Below, piece by piece: positions 42,441 through 53,762 of a DNA stretch of 64,000 nt. A program made the translations under genes and the position numbers. Under the pieces are notes generated by a model. It worked only from the letters and a program-made list of their open reading frames with translations. It did no database searches and was not told the DNA's origin. The DNA comes from Typhlomys cinereus (taxonomy: Eukaryota > Chordata > Mammalia > Rodentia > Platacanthomyidae). Each line of letters begins with the position of its first letter. The first letter of the stretch is position 1. The stretch lies in assembly GCA_023101885.1 (NCBI GenBank), contig JALPQD010000232.1, positions 1,144,618 through 1,208,617 on the forward strand, read 5' to 3'.

Positions 42441-44180
42441 CTCTATTTTTTCAGGGTCTTTATCATAAAGGGGTGATATTTGACAATTAGAAGTGAAAAT
42501 ACTCTGAAACATAGAACTACTGATATTTTTTATCAGTATTATGAACAAATTGGTGAAAATAAAGTGTTTGTTTACATTAACAAGTAAATGATATTTCATA
42601 AAATTTAGAAAAAAATAGCATAAAACAAATATTTTAAACATAAACAATAAAGTCTTGACCAGTCAGAGATAGTATCAATAGTCTGATATGCACTTCCAAA
42701 ATAGTTTCCTGTGTCTATGAGCAATTTGTGCATGGATAGAGATGTTAGGAATGACAGGCTTATGGTATACACTCTCCTTTGAAACTGGTTTTACCAAAAC
42801 AACTTTGCATTTTTCTAGTGTTTGCTTTTGTGATTATGACATTGCAATTAGTTGGTAATTCACATAATGATTCTTTACACTGTATAGTTTAAACAGTTCA
42901 TGAAAATCAAAGATATAATACTATTGTTACTAATATTTAGAAAAATTAATTATATTCTATTCTTAGAGTAATCCATAGGTGAATGTTTATCTTATCATGT
43001 TAAAATTTCTGAACAAGTTGAAGACTTGTTCTCCAGCTGCTATCATGACTGAAATTACAAAGTCCTTAATCTCATTTGCAGATGAGTTCTTAATGGAATG
43101 GACTATGAGAATTGTTTGAATCTGTAGAAAAGAAACCTCATCAAAAGAAGTGTGTCCAATGGGCACATCTTGGGAAGGTGTAATGTTGCTAGTCCCTTCT
43201 TTGCTCTCTGCTTCTTGGCTACCATGGGCGAATGGCCTCCTACAACACATGTACGTACTGCACTAACTGTACTTAAAACTGACTGTATTTTTCTTGACTA
43301 TAAATAAGTGAAGTCAATGATATAGAATTTGTGAAGCATTAAAGTTCTTTTAAACAATAAGTTGTAATGAAAAAAGAAAAAAAATATATGGCCACATCAA
43401 AAATTTCCTATCTAATGATTTTGCTCAATCTGATATACACAATCAAGAATTACAAATGACATTTATAGTGGACTAAGTTGCAGAATTATTTGGCCCAAAA
43501 GAATCTAAAATTGCATGTGCAGAATTAATAAAGGATAGTATCCTAGAACAACTGTTTAGACAATAAAAAGTTGAGAAATTTCAATATAAATTAGAGTGAG
43601 TTACTACGATGAATGAACATATATCTATGGAATCATCCATAAAAACAGAGGTTAAAATATCAGCTAACTATGTGAGAAAATATGACCAGAGAGATAGAAC
43701 TATATTGTCCCATAAATCAAAAAGAAGAAAATTTTCAGATAGTTCATACTTGGCCATTTGTTGTTGTTGTTTTTGTTTTGTCTTATTAAAGTGAACATTT
43801 TTAGTTTGCCTTATATCTGTGCATTTAGCAACAAAAACTAAAAAAGAAGCAGAGTAAACATAGGTTCTATAGACGTTAGTTATGTCTCTCTTCTGCCTTC
43901 CTTCCTATATGCAGTCTAAATGTCTTACTTTGCATTGTGTAAAGGTATGTTTCTTTAACAGATAATTGCAATTTTCTCAATAAAGTATATATGTACTTTC
44001 TGAAAACTATCACAAAGTTTCTTAAAGCTTTCAACTGGTGCATAATACTAGAGAAAGAAATGATGAGTAATTGTGGGAGGTAATAAAATGGAAAATAAAA
44101 GTAATTTTGAGGATGTGATTAATTCATTGTGTGAGAATCAAGATAATCTTTATCTGCAAATATTATCTATAAAAATTGAC
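42441..44180. other. AT-rich DNA, one candidate repeat, no gene seen
   Basis: Mostly unassigned. A segment at 42990-43250 reads on the minus strand GGCCATTCGCCCATGGTAGC, then AAGAAGCAGAGAGCAAAGAAG, which resembles a common rodent interspersed repeat whose name I cannot give. Its 87-codon open frame is not convincing as a gene. Confidence 0.4.
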
Positions 44181-44184
44181 TCAT

Positions 44185-44320
44185 CATGACAGTCTTGCAT
44201 TCCCGGGACTCTGTGGACTGGGTAGGAGGATAGTATGTTCAAAGCCTAAGCAGAGTGTACAGAGAACATTTAGGAGCAGTTTGAGCTACGTGACGAACTT
44301 TACATCTTAAAACAAAAACC
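44185..44320 (+). mobile_element. B1 SINE, diverged
   Basis: The order TCTTGCATTCCCGGGACTCT, GTAGGAGGATAGTATGTTCA, AAGCCTAAGCAGAGTGTACA, TTTGAGCTACGTGACGAAC and CATCTTAAAACAAAAACCC follows the B1 body (the CCCAGCACT..GGAGGCAGAGGCAGG, GAGGCCAGCC and CCCTGTCTCAAAAA regions). It is old. Confidence 0.6.
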
Positions 44321-45345
44321 CATCATCTATAAGGAGACACATGTATTAAAATAATTTAAATGATATTCTAGAAGTGAAATAAATTTTAAAAATCAAGCTA
44401 TACATTACTAAAGACAGAAAATACATGAAAACATGATATCAAAGTAAAGGGCCTAGTCATACCTTTTTGCCCATTCCATAATTTCAGAATATCACTCGAG
44501 AGATTCACTGCTCATTGTGATGCAAGCTGCCAACACCGACAATAATTTCCCCAGACATTTGCTCACAGGATCTATTGCTGGTGCACTAATCTATGACATT
44601 TTTATAATGAGTTGCATTTTTCAATCACGTTAGTTTTCTGTGTCTGTTTTCTTTTTAAGTGCACCAAACTGAGCAAAACTGCAGCTGATGAAAGCAAAGC
44701 AGACGTAAGCACAAGGCCTTTGCTCGTGTCGACTTCTGAAGGGCTGCAAAGGTATACCACAAGACACTAACTAACACCTTGTTCCCACTGCCTCTGATGA
44801 AATTCTCTCAGAGACAGACATCAAACCTGTTTCTTTTCCTGAAATGATCTGAACAATTGCAAGCATCGATAGAGGGCAGTAACAGGCTGTCGTGGAAAGC
44901 CTTTCATCACAAGGCTTGAAACAAGAGAGCCTAGCAGGGAAGGATGAAGCTGTTAGTTTCACACATTGCAGACAGGACACTAAGAGGACAAAAAAAGCAC
45001 CTGCATTGTCCTTGTGCAGAAGGATAAATTCACAAATCTAAGGCATTAAATGGTGTCTTATTTTCTGTGCAACAGAACTTAACTACGGACTCCACACATT
45101 CTCTTTCTCACATGGTTGAGTTTTCTCTGGGTGTTTTTTTCCTAGTCAAATTTACTTTGAGACCATCACAAAGAGACCTTAACTGAACCAGAAGAATATT
45201 AACTTCTGCAGTTGATTCTCAGAAGCATATTATACTATGCCGCTGATTTTTTTCCAACATATACTGATAGATTTCCAAGAAGATTTTTCTGCAAATATCA
45301 TGAGGACATGGCATTGTTTGACATATTTTTAGTTTCTCCTGATTT
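44321..45345. other. Unique DNA with a moderate-GC block, no gene seen
   Basis: The block 44690-45060 has balanced composition and several CpGs (for example CTCGTGTCGAC at about 44725). No repeat is recognised, so it may be a conserved non-coding element. No splice-flanked open frame is seen. Confidence 0.45.
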
Positions 45346-45442
45346 TAAAACATTTTTATTTTAATTCTATTGGCAATAAATTTGTGTGTTTTCATCACCT
45401 ATTATCTACCCCATCTCATCCCACTCATTTCCCCTCCAGACA

Positions 45443-45444
<2 letters not shown>

Positions 45445-45499
<55 letters not shown>
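45445..45499. repeat. (CT)n microsatellite inside the L1 3' end
   Basis: About 55 bases of near-pure TC dinucleotide within pyrimidine-rich sequence. It probably expanded from the polypyrimidine complement of the L1 G/A-rich tract. Confidence 0.95.
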
Positions 45500-45500
<1 letters not shown>

Positions 45501-46314
45501 AGGTCTCCTTGGCTGCAAGACCTTCTGGATCCATCTAGGATGCCTCAACTACCTAAGCTCTAGCAGGTGGGTAAAGCAGTCTTCAGGAGCTCCCCTACTC
45601 TCTTGTCCAGCACCAGTCTCACTCAGTCTAACAAGTTAGTATCTAGTATCATGTTTCATGGGATCATCACTGTTCCATGGTGAGATGCTGAAGGTCAAGC
45701 AATTGTGGAGGTCTAGTAGGAAGAGACACCCTCACAGTGAGTTTTTGTGTATGCCAACCTTTATATGGATAGAGGCTACTGTTGGTAATTCCGTCCTCAC
45801 GTCTTCTGGTTTCTGCCACCCTTCCTCACACGAAGTTCCTTGAGCTTTGAGATGGGGTTAGTTTAGATGTCTTGATAAGGATTTAGTCCTGAACGGTCTC
45901 TTTCACTTTTTGTTTTTGGCAAGTGTTTATTCTCTGCATTACATTTCCATGCACAAAGAATACTTTTTCAATGGGTGCAAGTGTTTTTGGATCTCTAGGT
46001 ATAATGATAATTGCTCAGATGGTAGCTTAGCCTCAAGTATTTATGGTCAATATTAGAGGTTTACTCCCTCATGAGACCTATTGTCTCCCTATTTTCAGAT
46101 ATTTGGCTTGGTTTATGGATTAAACAGAAAGAAGAATTACTGTTTGAGTATTATATCAAAAGTTCAAAGTTAGCATCTGCTTATAGGAGAAAAGTGAATT
46201 TGTCTTTCTGAATTTGGGATACTTTCCACAATATTGTATCTCTAGTTCCATCCTTATACTAGCAAATTCAATAATTTAATTTTTCTTGATAGCTGAATAG
46301 TATTCCATTGCACG

Positions 46315-46352
46315 CATATATATATATATACATAAATATATATATATATAAC
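46315..46352. repeat. (TA)n microsatellite
   Basis: Alternating TA with a CATAAA interruption, inside the old L1 ORF2 relic. Confidence 0.9.
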
Positions 46353-46914
46353 ATTTTTAATATCTATAGTTTGACTTCTGGTCAAATTCTATTACTTTAC
46401 TATAGAGAACATAGCTACCATAAACCCAGATGGGTGCAAGTGTCTTCATATTATTCTATAACAGTTTTGGGGAATACTCTGAGAAATGGAAAGGTTATGC
46501 CACATGGTAGTTCATTTTTAGTGCTTTGAGGAACCTTCACACTGATCTTCAAAGAAATTATACATTTGCAATCCCAAACAAAATGCATAAATTTCTTTTT
46601 ATCCCCATGACCTCTCTAGCATTTGTTGCTATTTGTGTTTTTCTTATTAGTCATTCTGACATGGTTAAGAGGGTATCTCAGAGTAGTTTTAATTTGCATT
46701 ACCCTGATGGCTAGGTATATCAAAATCCTTTTGAGATATTTTTAGACATTTCACATAATGTCATTATGTGAAAAGATTCTTTTAATATATGAGACCCATT
46801 TTAAATTGAAGTATTTACTTATTATCTTAAATATATGGCCAGGAAAAATGTTCTCTCACCCTGTAGATTCCTTTTTTACACATTCAACAATTTCTTATAT
46901 AAGTCCATGCACCC

Positions 46915-47325
46915 ACAATCATCTAATGCTTGACAAGAATGCCAAAAATCCACATTGGAGCAAGGACAGCATCTTCAACAAATGATATTGGGAAAATTTG
47001 ATGTCCACATGTAGGAGGATAAAACTTGACCCATATCCCTCACCCTGCAAGAAAATTAACTGCAAATGTATCAATGACCTCAATATTAGAGTAAATATGC
47101 TGAAAGTCCTAGATGGAAGTACAAGGAATATAAAAGAACTCATAGATAGGTCTAGGTACAGATTCTTTGAATACAATCCCATCTGTTTAGGAAATGAGAC
47201 AAAAATAAACAAAATGGAGTTGCATAAAATTCGAAGACTTCTACTCTAGAAAACAAATTGCTAAATGTGAAGAAGTTAACTCACAAAGTAGGAGAGAATT
47301 TTTGTTGGCCACATATCTTATTCTT
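46915..47325 (+). pseudogene. Inverted L1 ORF2 fragment
   Basis: It reads the part of ORF2 after the reverse transcriptase, including AKNPHWSKDSIFNK-like and LDPYPSPCKKINCKCINDL-like segments and an MELHKIRRLL stretch. It decays into the WEKIF-like region at about 47300. This is the upstream part of the inverted L1 whose remainder lies on the minus strand to the left. Confidence 0.8.
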
Positions 47326-47334
47326 TTACATATA

Positions 47335-47638
47335 CAAGTGTGTGTGTATGTATGTGTGTGTGTGTGTGCACGCACATGTGTGTGGGGGGTGCATATACAC
47401 AAGAGAGCATTTGATATGTACCTGTGAAGGTCCAAAGGTAGAATCAGAAGTCATCCTGGATTGATCTGCTTCTTTATTGCTTTGTTCTGGGGTTTCCCAA
47501 ACTCCACCTTTCAGAGCCAGAATTGCAGGCTGCTATCATTTCTGATGTGGTTATTTCATTTGGAATCTGATATCTGTGCTCAAGTCTAGTTACTTGCAAG
47601 GCAAAGACTTTAAACTTTGAGCCATCTCCTCAGACTCC
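47335..47638 (-). mobile_element. Older tRNA-derived SINE, minus strand
   Basis: The head complement is at the right (TTTGAGCCATCTCCTCAGAC), with CTTGCAAGGCAAAGACTTTA before it. Leftward come GCAGGCTGCTATCATTTCTG and CCACCTTTCAGAGCCAGAA from the body, and then CTTTATTGCTTTGTTCTG, the complement of the AGCAAAGCAAAAGG segment. A GT-rich stretch at 47338-47370 forms the tail complement or adjoining simple repeat. It is the same older subfamily as 25838 and 40743. Confidence 0.72.
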
Positions 47639-47639
47639 T

Positions 47640-49318
47640 AAGAAAAAATATATTTTTCTGTATATTTATAAAAAAAAATCTCTGGTAGTATCAAAACATT
47701 AAAAAAATTCTAAAAAAAACTGTTTAAACATTATGGAATGAGTAAACCTAGATAAACTAAAAGGTAAAATGTGTTCTACATGATGTGATTTCCAGGAAGA
47801 GCGTGAAACTCACAATTTTTAACCTAACAGTGAGACAACTCATTAATACTTTTGTTCTATTGATATAAATTTGCATGTTCCCTGAAGTACTGGTTGAGAT
47901 TTAGAAAAATACTTCATAAGAAGAGGATAAAAGGGAAATAGCTAAGTCAAGTTCTTAGCTGTCTGATTTATACTTGAAGTCAATAAATTAAACACACTTA
48001 CCTTTGAATTACAGATGCTAGAGTATTCCTTATTTAGTACTCAGATTTGTCATGATGTAGAGGAGTTTCCTCTTCTGTTTGGTTCTTTCTTGCCTGCCTA
48101 TTTTATTTGCTCTTTTATAGGAAGACTTGAAGAAGTATGAAGTCATCTCTGGATGTGGCAGTCCAATATTTGCACTCTGAAGAGCTATGAGCTAAAGTAC
48201 ATTTTCTTTCTATATAACTTTCCATTTATTCTATAATCCAATGCATCTAATATAAATGCATGAAGAGACTACAGATATTCATTTCATTTGCATTTATGAT
48301 TCTTTTAGCATTTTTATATGTCACTCAGATTTTCACCCTATATTTCTGTCATTATTAAATTCTGAAATGCTTTATAATTAACTAATTAAGTAAATAAATC
48401 CTTAGGCATCCTTTTTTTTCAACCAACACTCATGTTTTTCCTGTCATCTGTTAGTGTCAACACTTGAAGCACTTAATATATATTTTAAATGATAGTCAAA
48501 TACTTGCAGGTAGAGATATAAAAATCATAACTAGATAAATATCTTGAACAAGCAAAACATACATTACACTGAAACAATCATCCAAATTAAATAAATAGTA
48601 TGATTACAAAGTTAATGTTACATTAATATTTTTAAAGACAGCATGTTTCTAAAACATTCATCAGACATTTTCCTTTGAATTTTATAAAACCCGAATCCTA
48701 CATTGTTCCTTTAAGACTCGATTATTCAAGATATAAAAAGTCTTCATATTTCTACATTGAGAAATTAATTTTTTATGTTTTGACTTGAATGAATGATTGC
48801 ATCAAGATATTCATCAAAAGTTTTCTTGTCATGTTTGAATTTTTATGAAAAGGAATAACATTTCAAATGAGTTGATTAGGTAAAGCCAATCATTTATCTT
48901 ATTTCTGTTAAGCATACAATCATTCACTATCTAGACAGACAAAAAGATGACTAAACAAAGAACTACATGATCTGGGATATGAATATATTTTCTGCTACTG
49001 AGAATCTAACCAAAGTCATAACAGTTTTGGTTTTGGGAACAGAAGTATAACATACCTGTCGTGAGTCTCCAAGCAGATTATGGCAGATCTCCAGATTTCT
49101 TACTTTTCATAAAAGTAAGAGCCAATACTTTATTAGATGCTTTGTACCAATTGCTATCTCATTGAGATCTAGAATTACCTAGAAAATGGACTCTGGGTAT
49201 ACCTTTGGGAAATTATTTTCAATAAACTATTTGGAGAGAGAAGCACCAGCCACTCTTAGAAGCACCATTCACAGTATATGTACATTAAATACCATTCCTT
49301 GAGTTTAAAAATTTGACT
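47640..49318. other. 1.7 kb AT-rich DNA, no gene seen
   Basis: No repeat or coding signal recognised. Confidence 0.45.
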
Positions 49319-49319
49319 A

Positions 49320-49775
49320 TATAAAAAGGTAAAAGTGAAGTGAGCATATTCATGTCTCTCTGCTTCTGGATTAACTGTGGATACATTTGACTGGCTACTT
49401 CAGGCTCCTGCTAGCTTAACTTCTCTGCCATTATTAATTGTACACTTGAGCTGTAAAACAAAGAAATCCTTTTTCTTTTTTTTATTTTTTTATTATTTAT
49501 TCAATTGTGCATATGCATGTGTGCATATGTGTGTGTAGAACCACGGACGAATTCGTGAACTACTCCATCCTACCAGGACCAGAAACGCAGGCCACCCCCT
49601 CCCCCTGCTTCTGCTTGGTGTCTATACGTGGGGTCTAGGATCCGAACTCAGGACCTTCTGCCTGCAAGGCAGAGGCTTAACCGCTGAGCCACCTCTCCAG
49701 CCCCGAAACCCTTTTTCTTTAAGTGGTTGCTGCCAAGGTATTTTATCACAATGACAGGAAAAGTAAGTAAGATAG
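49320..49775 (+). mobile_element. URR1-like MITE split by a young SINE
   Basis: The left part (about 49320-49478) has CTATATAAAAAGGTAAAAGTG, CTCTGCTTCTGGATTAACTG, TTCAGGCTCCTGCTAGC and GAGCTGTAAAACAAAGAAATC. The right part (49705-49775) resumes with AAACCCTTTTTCTTTAAGTG, then GTTGCTGCCAAGGTATTTTA and TCACAATGACAGGAAAAGTA. Joined, these follow the right half of the rodent URR1-like consensus. The element is interrupted at the AAATAAACCCTTT-like site by the SINE at 49479-49704. Confidence 0.75.
49479..49704 (-). mobile_element. Young tRNA-derived SINE inserted into a URR1-like MITE
   Basis: The right end is the head complement (GCTGAGCCACCTCTCCAGCC), preceded by GATCCGAACTCAGGACCTTC. The left end is the tail complement (TTATTATTTATTCAATTGTG). 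The body is shortened: after CGGACGAATTCGTGAACTAC it jumps to CCTACCAGGACCAGAAACGC, so it lacks the AGTAAACAAGG region. The target-site duplication is GAAATCCTTTTTCTTT (49463-49478) versus GAAACCCTTTTTCTTT (49705-49720), one mismatch. It is younger than the MITE it splits. Confidence 0.92.
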
Positions 49776-50334
49776 ATAGATGCATAATAAACAGCTGATT
49801 GGTACATGATAAACAAATTTATAGATGAGCAACAGATATTTACACATGGAAGATATAAACAAACAAAAGATAGTTCTTATGGCTTTCTAATGGAAGCACT
49901 GTTATATACATTATAAAATTAAAAAATTAAAATCACATAAAAAGTAATAAAATGAAAATATGTTTGAAATTGTTAATTTTAAATCCTTTATTTAAGACAT
50001 ATGGAGATGGTCATGTAGATGCAGTTGTCTCAAAAGTATTTCAGCTGCAAGTTGTAGTCATAGGATAGTAAATCTCATTTACCTTCATAGGTTGCTCAAC
50101 TCATTTCAATCACATTGTATAAGTCTTGCAGTCCAGGCAAGAACAGTTATTTCCCTAAAATCATTGTATTGAAAGATATTTAATACTTTTATATTTAAAT
50201 AAATTAATTATTAATTAAAATTGAGAACAGAAAATATTTTAAAAACATCTTCATGTGAGTTATAATCTTGGCAACTTTGTCATTCATATTTTAATGAACC
50301 TAAAAGTGTATATATGCTCATGTATGTAAGTGTT
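49776..50334. other. AT-rich DNA, no gene seen
   Basis: Nothing recognised. Confidence 0.45.
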
Positions 50335-51215
50335 GTATATTGTGAGGCATAAGCACATGTGTGTGCTGGTGTGTGTCTCCAGTGGAAGTCAGCAGAGGAA
50401 TTTAGGTATTCTGTTTTATCTTTCTCTGCCTTATTCTCTTTTTAGAGATAATTTCTTAGTTTTTATTATTTTTTTAATTTTTCTACTTTTACAAGTATCC
50501 CTGCTTCCGTCCATCCCCACTCCCTCCCATCTCCTCCCTTCTCTTTATCAATCCCTCCCAATCCCCCCCCACCCTCCTGTCTGTATGCTTTTTTGGAACT
50601 CAGGGTTTACTTTGCTATGTCTATTCTTGTGAGGATTTAATCCTCTGTGTCATATCAAGTTGCCTGTCTTGGGGACATCCCACTGATAGGTGTATTTCCC
50701 CCAAGATGTCCACTCTGTGTTCTTATCTTTCTTGGATTCCTAGGTAGTCTATGGAGGCATGTTGGTATGTCATTCATTATGCAGGTCTGAGAAGTCTCAC
50801 TGTAGTGAGTTTCTAGATGTAGCAGGCCTACCTGCTGAGTGACATGTCTTGCCCAACGGTGAACCTTCCAAATCTTTAGGTTCATGTAATCTCTTCTGTG
50901 AGGTTCCCAAAGCCTTAGAATGAGGAGATATTAGGTTGACCTGATTCTGGGTGAGCCTTGCTGAGTCACTGGTACTCTGCATTATGTTTTTGGCTTATTC
51001 TTTTGAGACAAGGTCTCTCCTTAAACTTGAGGCTAAACTGTTGGTCAGTAAACCCCAGCAATCCTCTTGTCTCTGGATAGCACAGAATTAGGATTACAGA
51101 CTCAGGTACACATTTATAGCTTCTATATGTGCATTGCATCAATACTCAGGTCCTAAATGCTTATACAGAAAGTGATCTTACCAATACTTCTTAGTCCTCA
51201 ATCCTTTATAAGTTA
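50335..51215 (-). mobile_element. B4 SINE, minus strand, split by an L1 3' end
   Basis: The left piece (50335 to about 50444) has GCACATGTGTGTGCTGGTGT and CCAGTGGAAGTCAGCAGAGG, the complement of the CA-rich B4 end. The right piece (about 50992-51215) has TTTTGAGACAAGGTCTCTCC, TTGGTCAGTAAACCCCAGCA and GGATTACAGACTCAGGTACA, the complement of the B1 body. AATACTCAGGTCCTAAATGC follows, a decayed complement of the tRNA head. Between them lies an L1 3' UTR in the same orientation. Confidence 0.72.
50445..50991 (-). mobile_element. L1 3'-UTR fragment inserted into B4, minus strand
   Basis: It starts with a poly-A complement (TTTTTATTATTTTTTTAATT), then a C-rich tract (50505-50580) that is the complement of the L1 G-rich 3' end. 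After that comes UTR sequence related in layout to other L1 3' ends in the window, but of another subfamily. Similar flanks, GCCTTATTCTCTTTTT (about 50428-50443) and GGCTTATTCTTTT (50992-51004), may be its target-site duplication. Confidence 0.6.
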
Positions 51216-52424
51216 TAGACACTGTATATTGAACAAATATCATTAATTCCCCTGCCTTTCTTTTTTTTGTCTTTACTCTCAAATTTTATCATTGTAAACA
51301 TTTCTTCTGACATTAATATTTTAAAAACATATAAAAAGAATTGAAATGGTATTTTTAAAGTTTTCAAATATCTAACTTATTGATATGAATTAAATTTACA
51401 GCTTGCTGACAGCTAAAACAATATCTGGGAACTGGAGTGTCAAATGTTCTATACTAAAAAGTTGTCAGTGAGATAATAAGGGATTATTAATTCATATTAT
51501 TTCACAAATCCTGGTTAACAACTCTCCATTCTGTTTCAGAAGGAAACACTGTTGATCTTGAGAAATGCTTCCTTCCCAAAACATAACAAAAATATTGTAT
51601 TTTACATATTTTTCAGTTTTATCTTAGCTAAAAGATTAGTTACATAATTTGCTAAGGACTTTTAAAACCAAGTATGTAGTTAAAATAATGGCTAAAATAA
51701 TGATTAAAACATAGCAATCATTCTCTTTTCATCAATATATGTATTATTTCATTAATATATTTGTTAATATATGCTTAAGTATGTGGGAATAGAAGTAGAA
51801 CTATTAAAAGACAGGAGAAATAGGGCACTATATAGAAACCTAGTGTAAAATGTAACATTTAAAACAAAATGTGTATATTGCTTTAACTTATCTTCAATTG
51901 TCTTAACCATTTTAATAGTAGCATTGTATAAAACAAATCAGGTATTTTTATTTTTATATTTATTTATTTACTTCTCTCTCCTAGACTCTTTTTACAAATG
52001 AAATTATGAGTGACATTAAAAAGATAAACCCATCACTGTATTAAAATTCCATGGTGGATCTATTTGGCAAGATTGCCTAAATATCAATTTTCATAATGTT
52101 TTTTCCTCCAAAGCTATTTTATATTAAATTCTCAGGTGTACTGTTTCTACCTAAGAATCTGCAAAACTGTGTAGCAACCTGAACTGATGGCATTAAACTT
52201 CATTCTTGTCATTGAGAGACCTATGATGTGTACATTTATAATAGTGCATCTTTAAAGACCCTTCCTATTTAAATATAAAGTTAGATTATGAATGCACCTA
52301 CAGAGGATGAATATCTTCAATGTTTTCCTGAAATTTGGAAGTATTAAATGTGACCATAATAATTCCCAGGATTCTGTTTAAGGAGGAATGAGAATATTAC
52401 CACCTATTTGAAACTTCTGGTTTT
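51216..52424. other. AT-rich DNA, no gene seen
   Basis: Nothing recognised. Confidence 0.45.
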
Positions 52425-52612
52425 TTTCTTCCCAGTATAGGACTTTGAATTTAGGCCTTGCATTGTGCTAGACAAGCACCTTATTAATATGAAATACATC
52501 CAAATCTCTTCTTTTTTTTAATACAATATCTTACTAAGTTGTGTAGGTTACCCTACACTCACTCTATAACTTATTCATTATGTGACACTTGGAAGATTTA
52601 CTGTAGGATAAT
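52425..52612 (-). mobile_element. ID/B1 composite SINE (B1-dID-like), minus strand
   Basis: The left part has TATAGGACTTTGAATTTAGG, then CCTTGCATTGTGCTAGACAA and GCACCTTATTAATATGAAAT, the complement of an ID-type tRNA head. After a T-run comes AATATCTTACTAAGTTGTGT, then AGGTTACCCTACACTCACTC, which resembles the complement of a B1/7SL part. This order is opposite to B4 and would fit a B1-dID type. It is highly diverged. Confidence 0.5.
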
Positions 52613-53508
52613 ATTTAAAACAATCTTTCGGTCATGCATTGATAGAGTCATAGAATTTGTGAGCACCCAATTCATTCCCCTGAAACTGATCAGTCCTCAA
52701 GCATCAGTTGGGAATATGATCCAGAAGAAATTGTTTTGAGGAAGAACATTCAGGGAGATAAAATAAGAAGATCTATGTTTGGGTTTAGAAACTGTTTATC
52801 TCAGTCTGTTTTTGGTTCTTATTTTCATAGAGCATATAATTTATCAACAGTTAATATATTTAAAGTCTAAAAAGTTCACTGTACATGTATATGTCCTTTC
52901 AATATATATACTTATGCATATGTTTATTATGTACCTTATGTTTTATATATGCACATATGTAAAAAGTTTGATTTATCATCACAACCAGCTAAGTGATGAA
53001 CTATATCAACACAGATATAATTCAAGCACATTTCCATTAACTATTACAGCAATAATAACCTGATATGTATATGTAGTTTGATAAAATGACATTTTATTCT
53101 CATTGTAAAAATTAAGTTAGCAATTCCTCATTCATATATGTGTGTTTGGTCAATTAATATCTGTGAAATTTACTCATGTTTATCAGAACTTTGCTACTTT
53201 AATTGATCAATTCAACTTGAACACATGTATATATAACACAATAAAATTGTTTCCATTTCCAATCTCAAAGTAGATTGATCAGAAAAGATACCTTTTATTT
53301 TTTCAGAGTTTGAACTTTCTTTCTATGGATGTTCACAGGCATAAAAAATGCATTTTTTGTTATGTTGTCTAGAACTTAATTTGCAATTATATCATGGATT
53401 GATATTTATTTTATGGATATATGTGTTGTAGATATATTCTGATAGTTTTACATTAAGGAAATGCATTTTTGTTGTACAGGAAACTAGACTCATGTTAATA
53501 AAGCTCTA
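52613..53508. other. AT-rich DNA, no gene seen
   Basis: Nothing recognised. Open frames here have no known motif. Confidence 0.45.
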
Positions 53509-53509
53509 A

Positions 53510-53762
53510 AAATTCTGCCAAGATAGTTCACTGGGTAAGAAAATTCCTAACAACCCTGGAGAGTAGAGTGCCATCCTTGTAAATCCAGAGTCCACATGGT
53601 AGAAGGAGACTAGCAACTTCTGAAATTTGTACATATGTCATGTCAGGTATATACATACCTTCTCTCTCTCTTTTCTCTTTCTTTCTCTCTCTTGATTTCT
53701 CTCTATCTTTCTCTCTCTCCTTTTCTGTCTCAAATAGATAAATAAATAAAACAAAACTCAGG
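53510..53762 (+). mobile_element. B3 SINE with CT-expanded tail
   Basis: The head CCAAGATAGTTCACTGGGTA is followed by AATCCAGAGTCCACATGGTA, GAAGGAGACTAGCAACTTC and TTTGTACATATGTCATG. A pyrimidine-rich run (53660-53730) and ATAGATAAATAAATAAAAC close it. This is the B3 layout (tRNA head, GAACCCACATGGTGGAAGG-type body, AAATAAATAAA tail) with a simple-repeat expansion before the tail. Confidence 0.72.

Larger units (their letters stand above)
45350..47325 (-). mobile_element. Old L1 with inverted 5' portion
   Basis: From about 45350 to 46240 the sequence looks like the complement of an L1 3' end of a different subfamily (T-rich start, C-rich and CT-rich tract, then unassigned UTR). From about 46240 to 46910 it is the complement of the L1 ORF2 C-terminal region (TTGATAGCTGAATAGTATTC, TTTGAGGAACCTTCACACTG, TTTTAATTTGCATTACCCTG). 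From about 46915 to 47325 L1 ORF2 reads on the plus strand (GACAGCATCTTCAACAAATG, ACTTGACCCATATCCCTC). The plus-strand part lies upstream in L1 and overlaps the minus-strand part by some 85 bases of L1 sequence. This is a 5' inversion with a small duplication. No target-site duplication is clear. Confidence 0.7.

Noticed and set aside
42987..43250. 87-codon minus-strand frame as a candidate gene
   Set aside because: The minus-strand text resembles a common rodent interspersed repeat, and there is no splice or start context.
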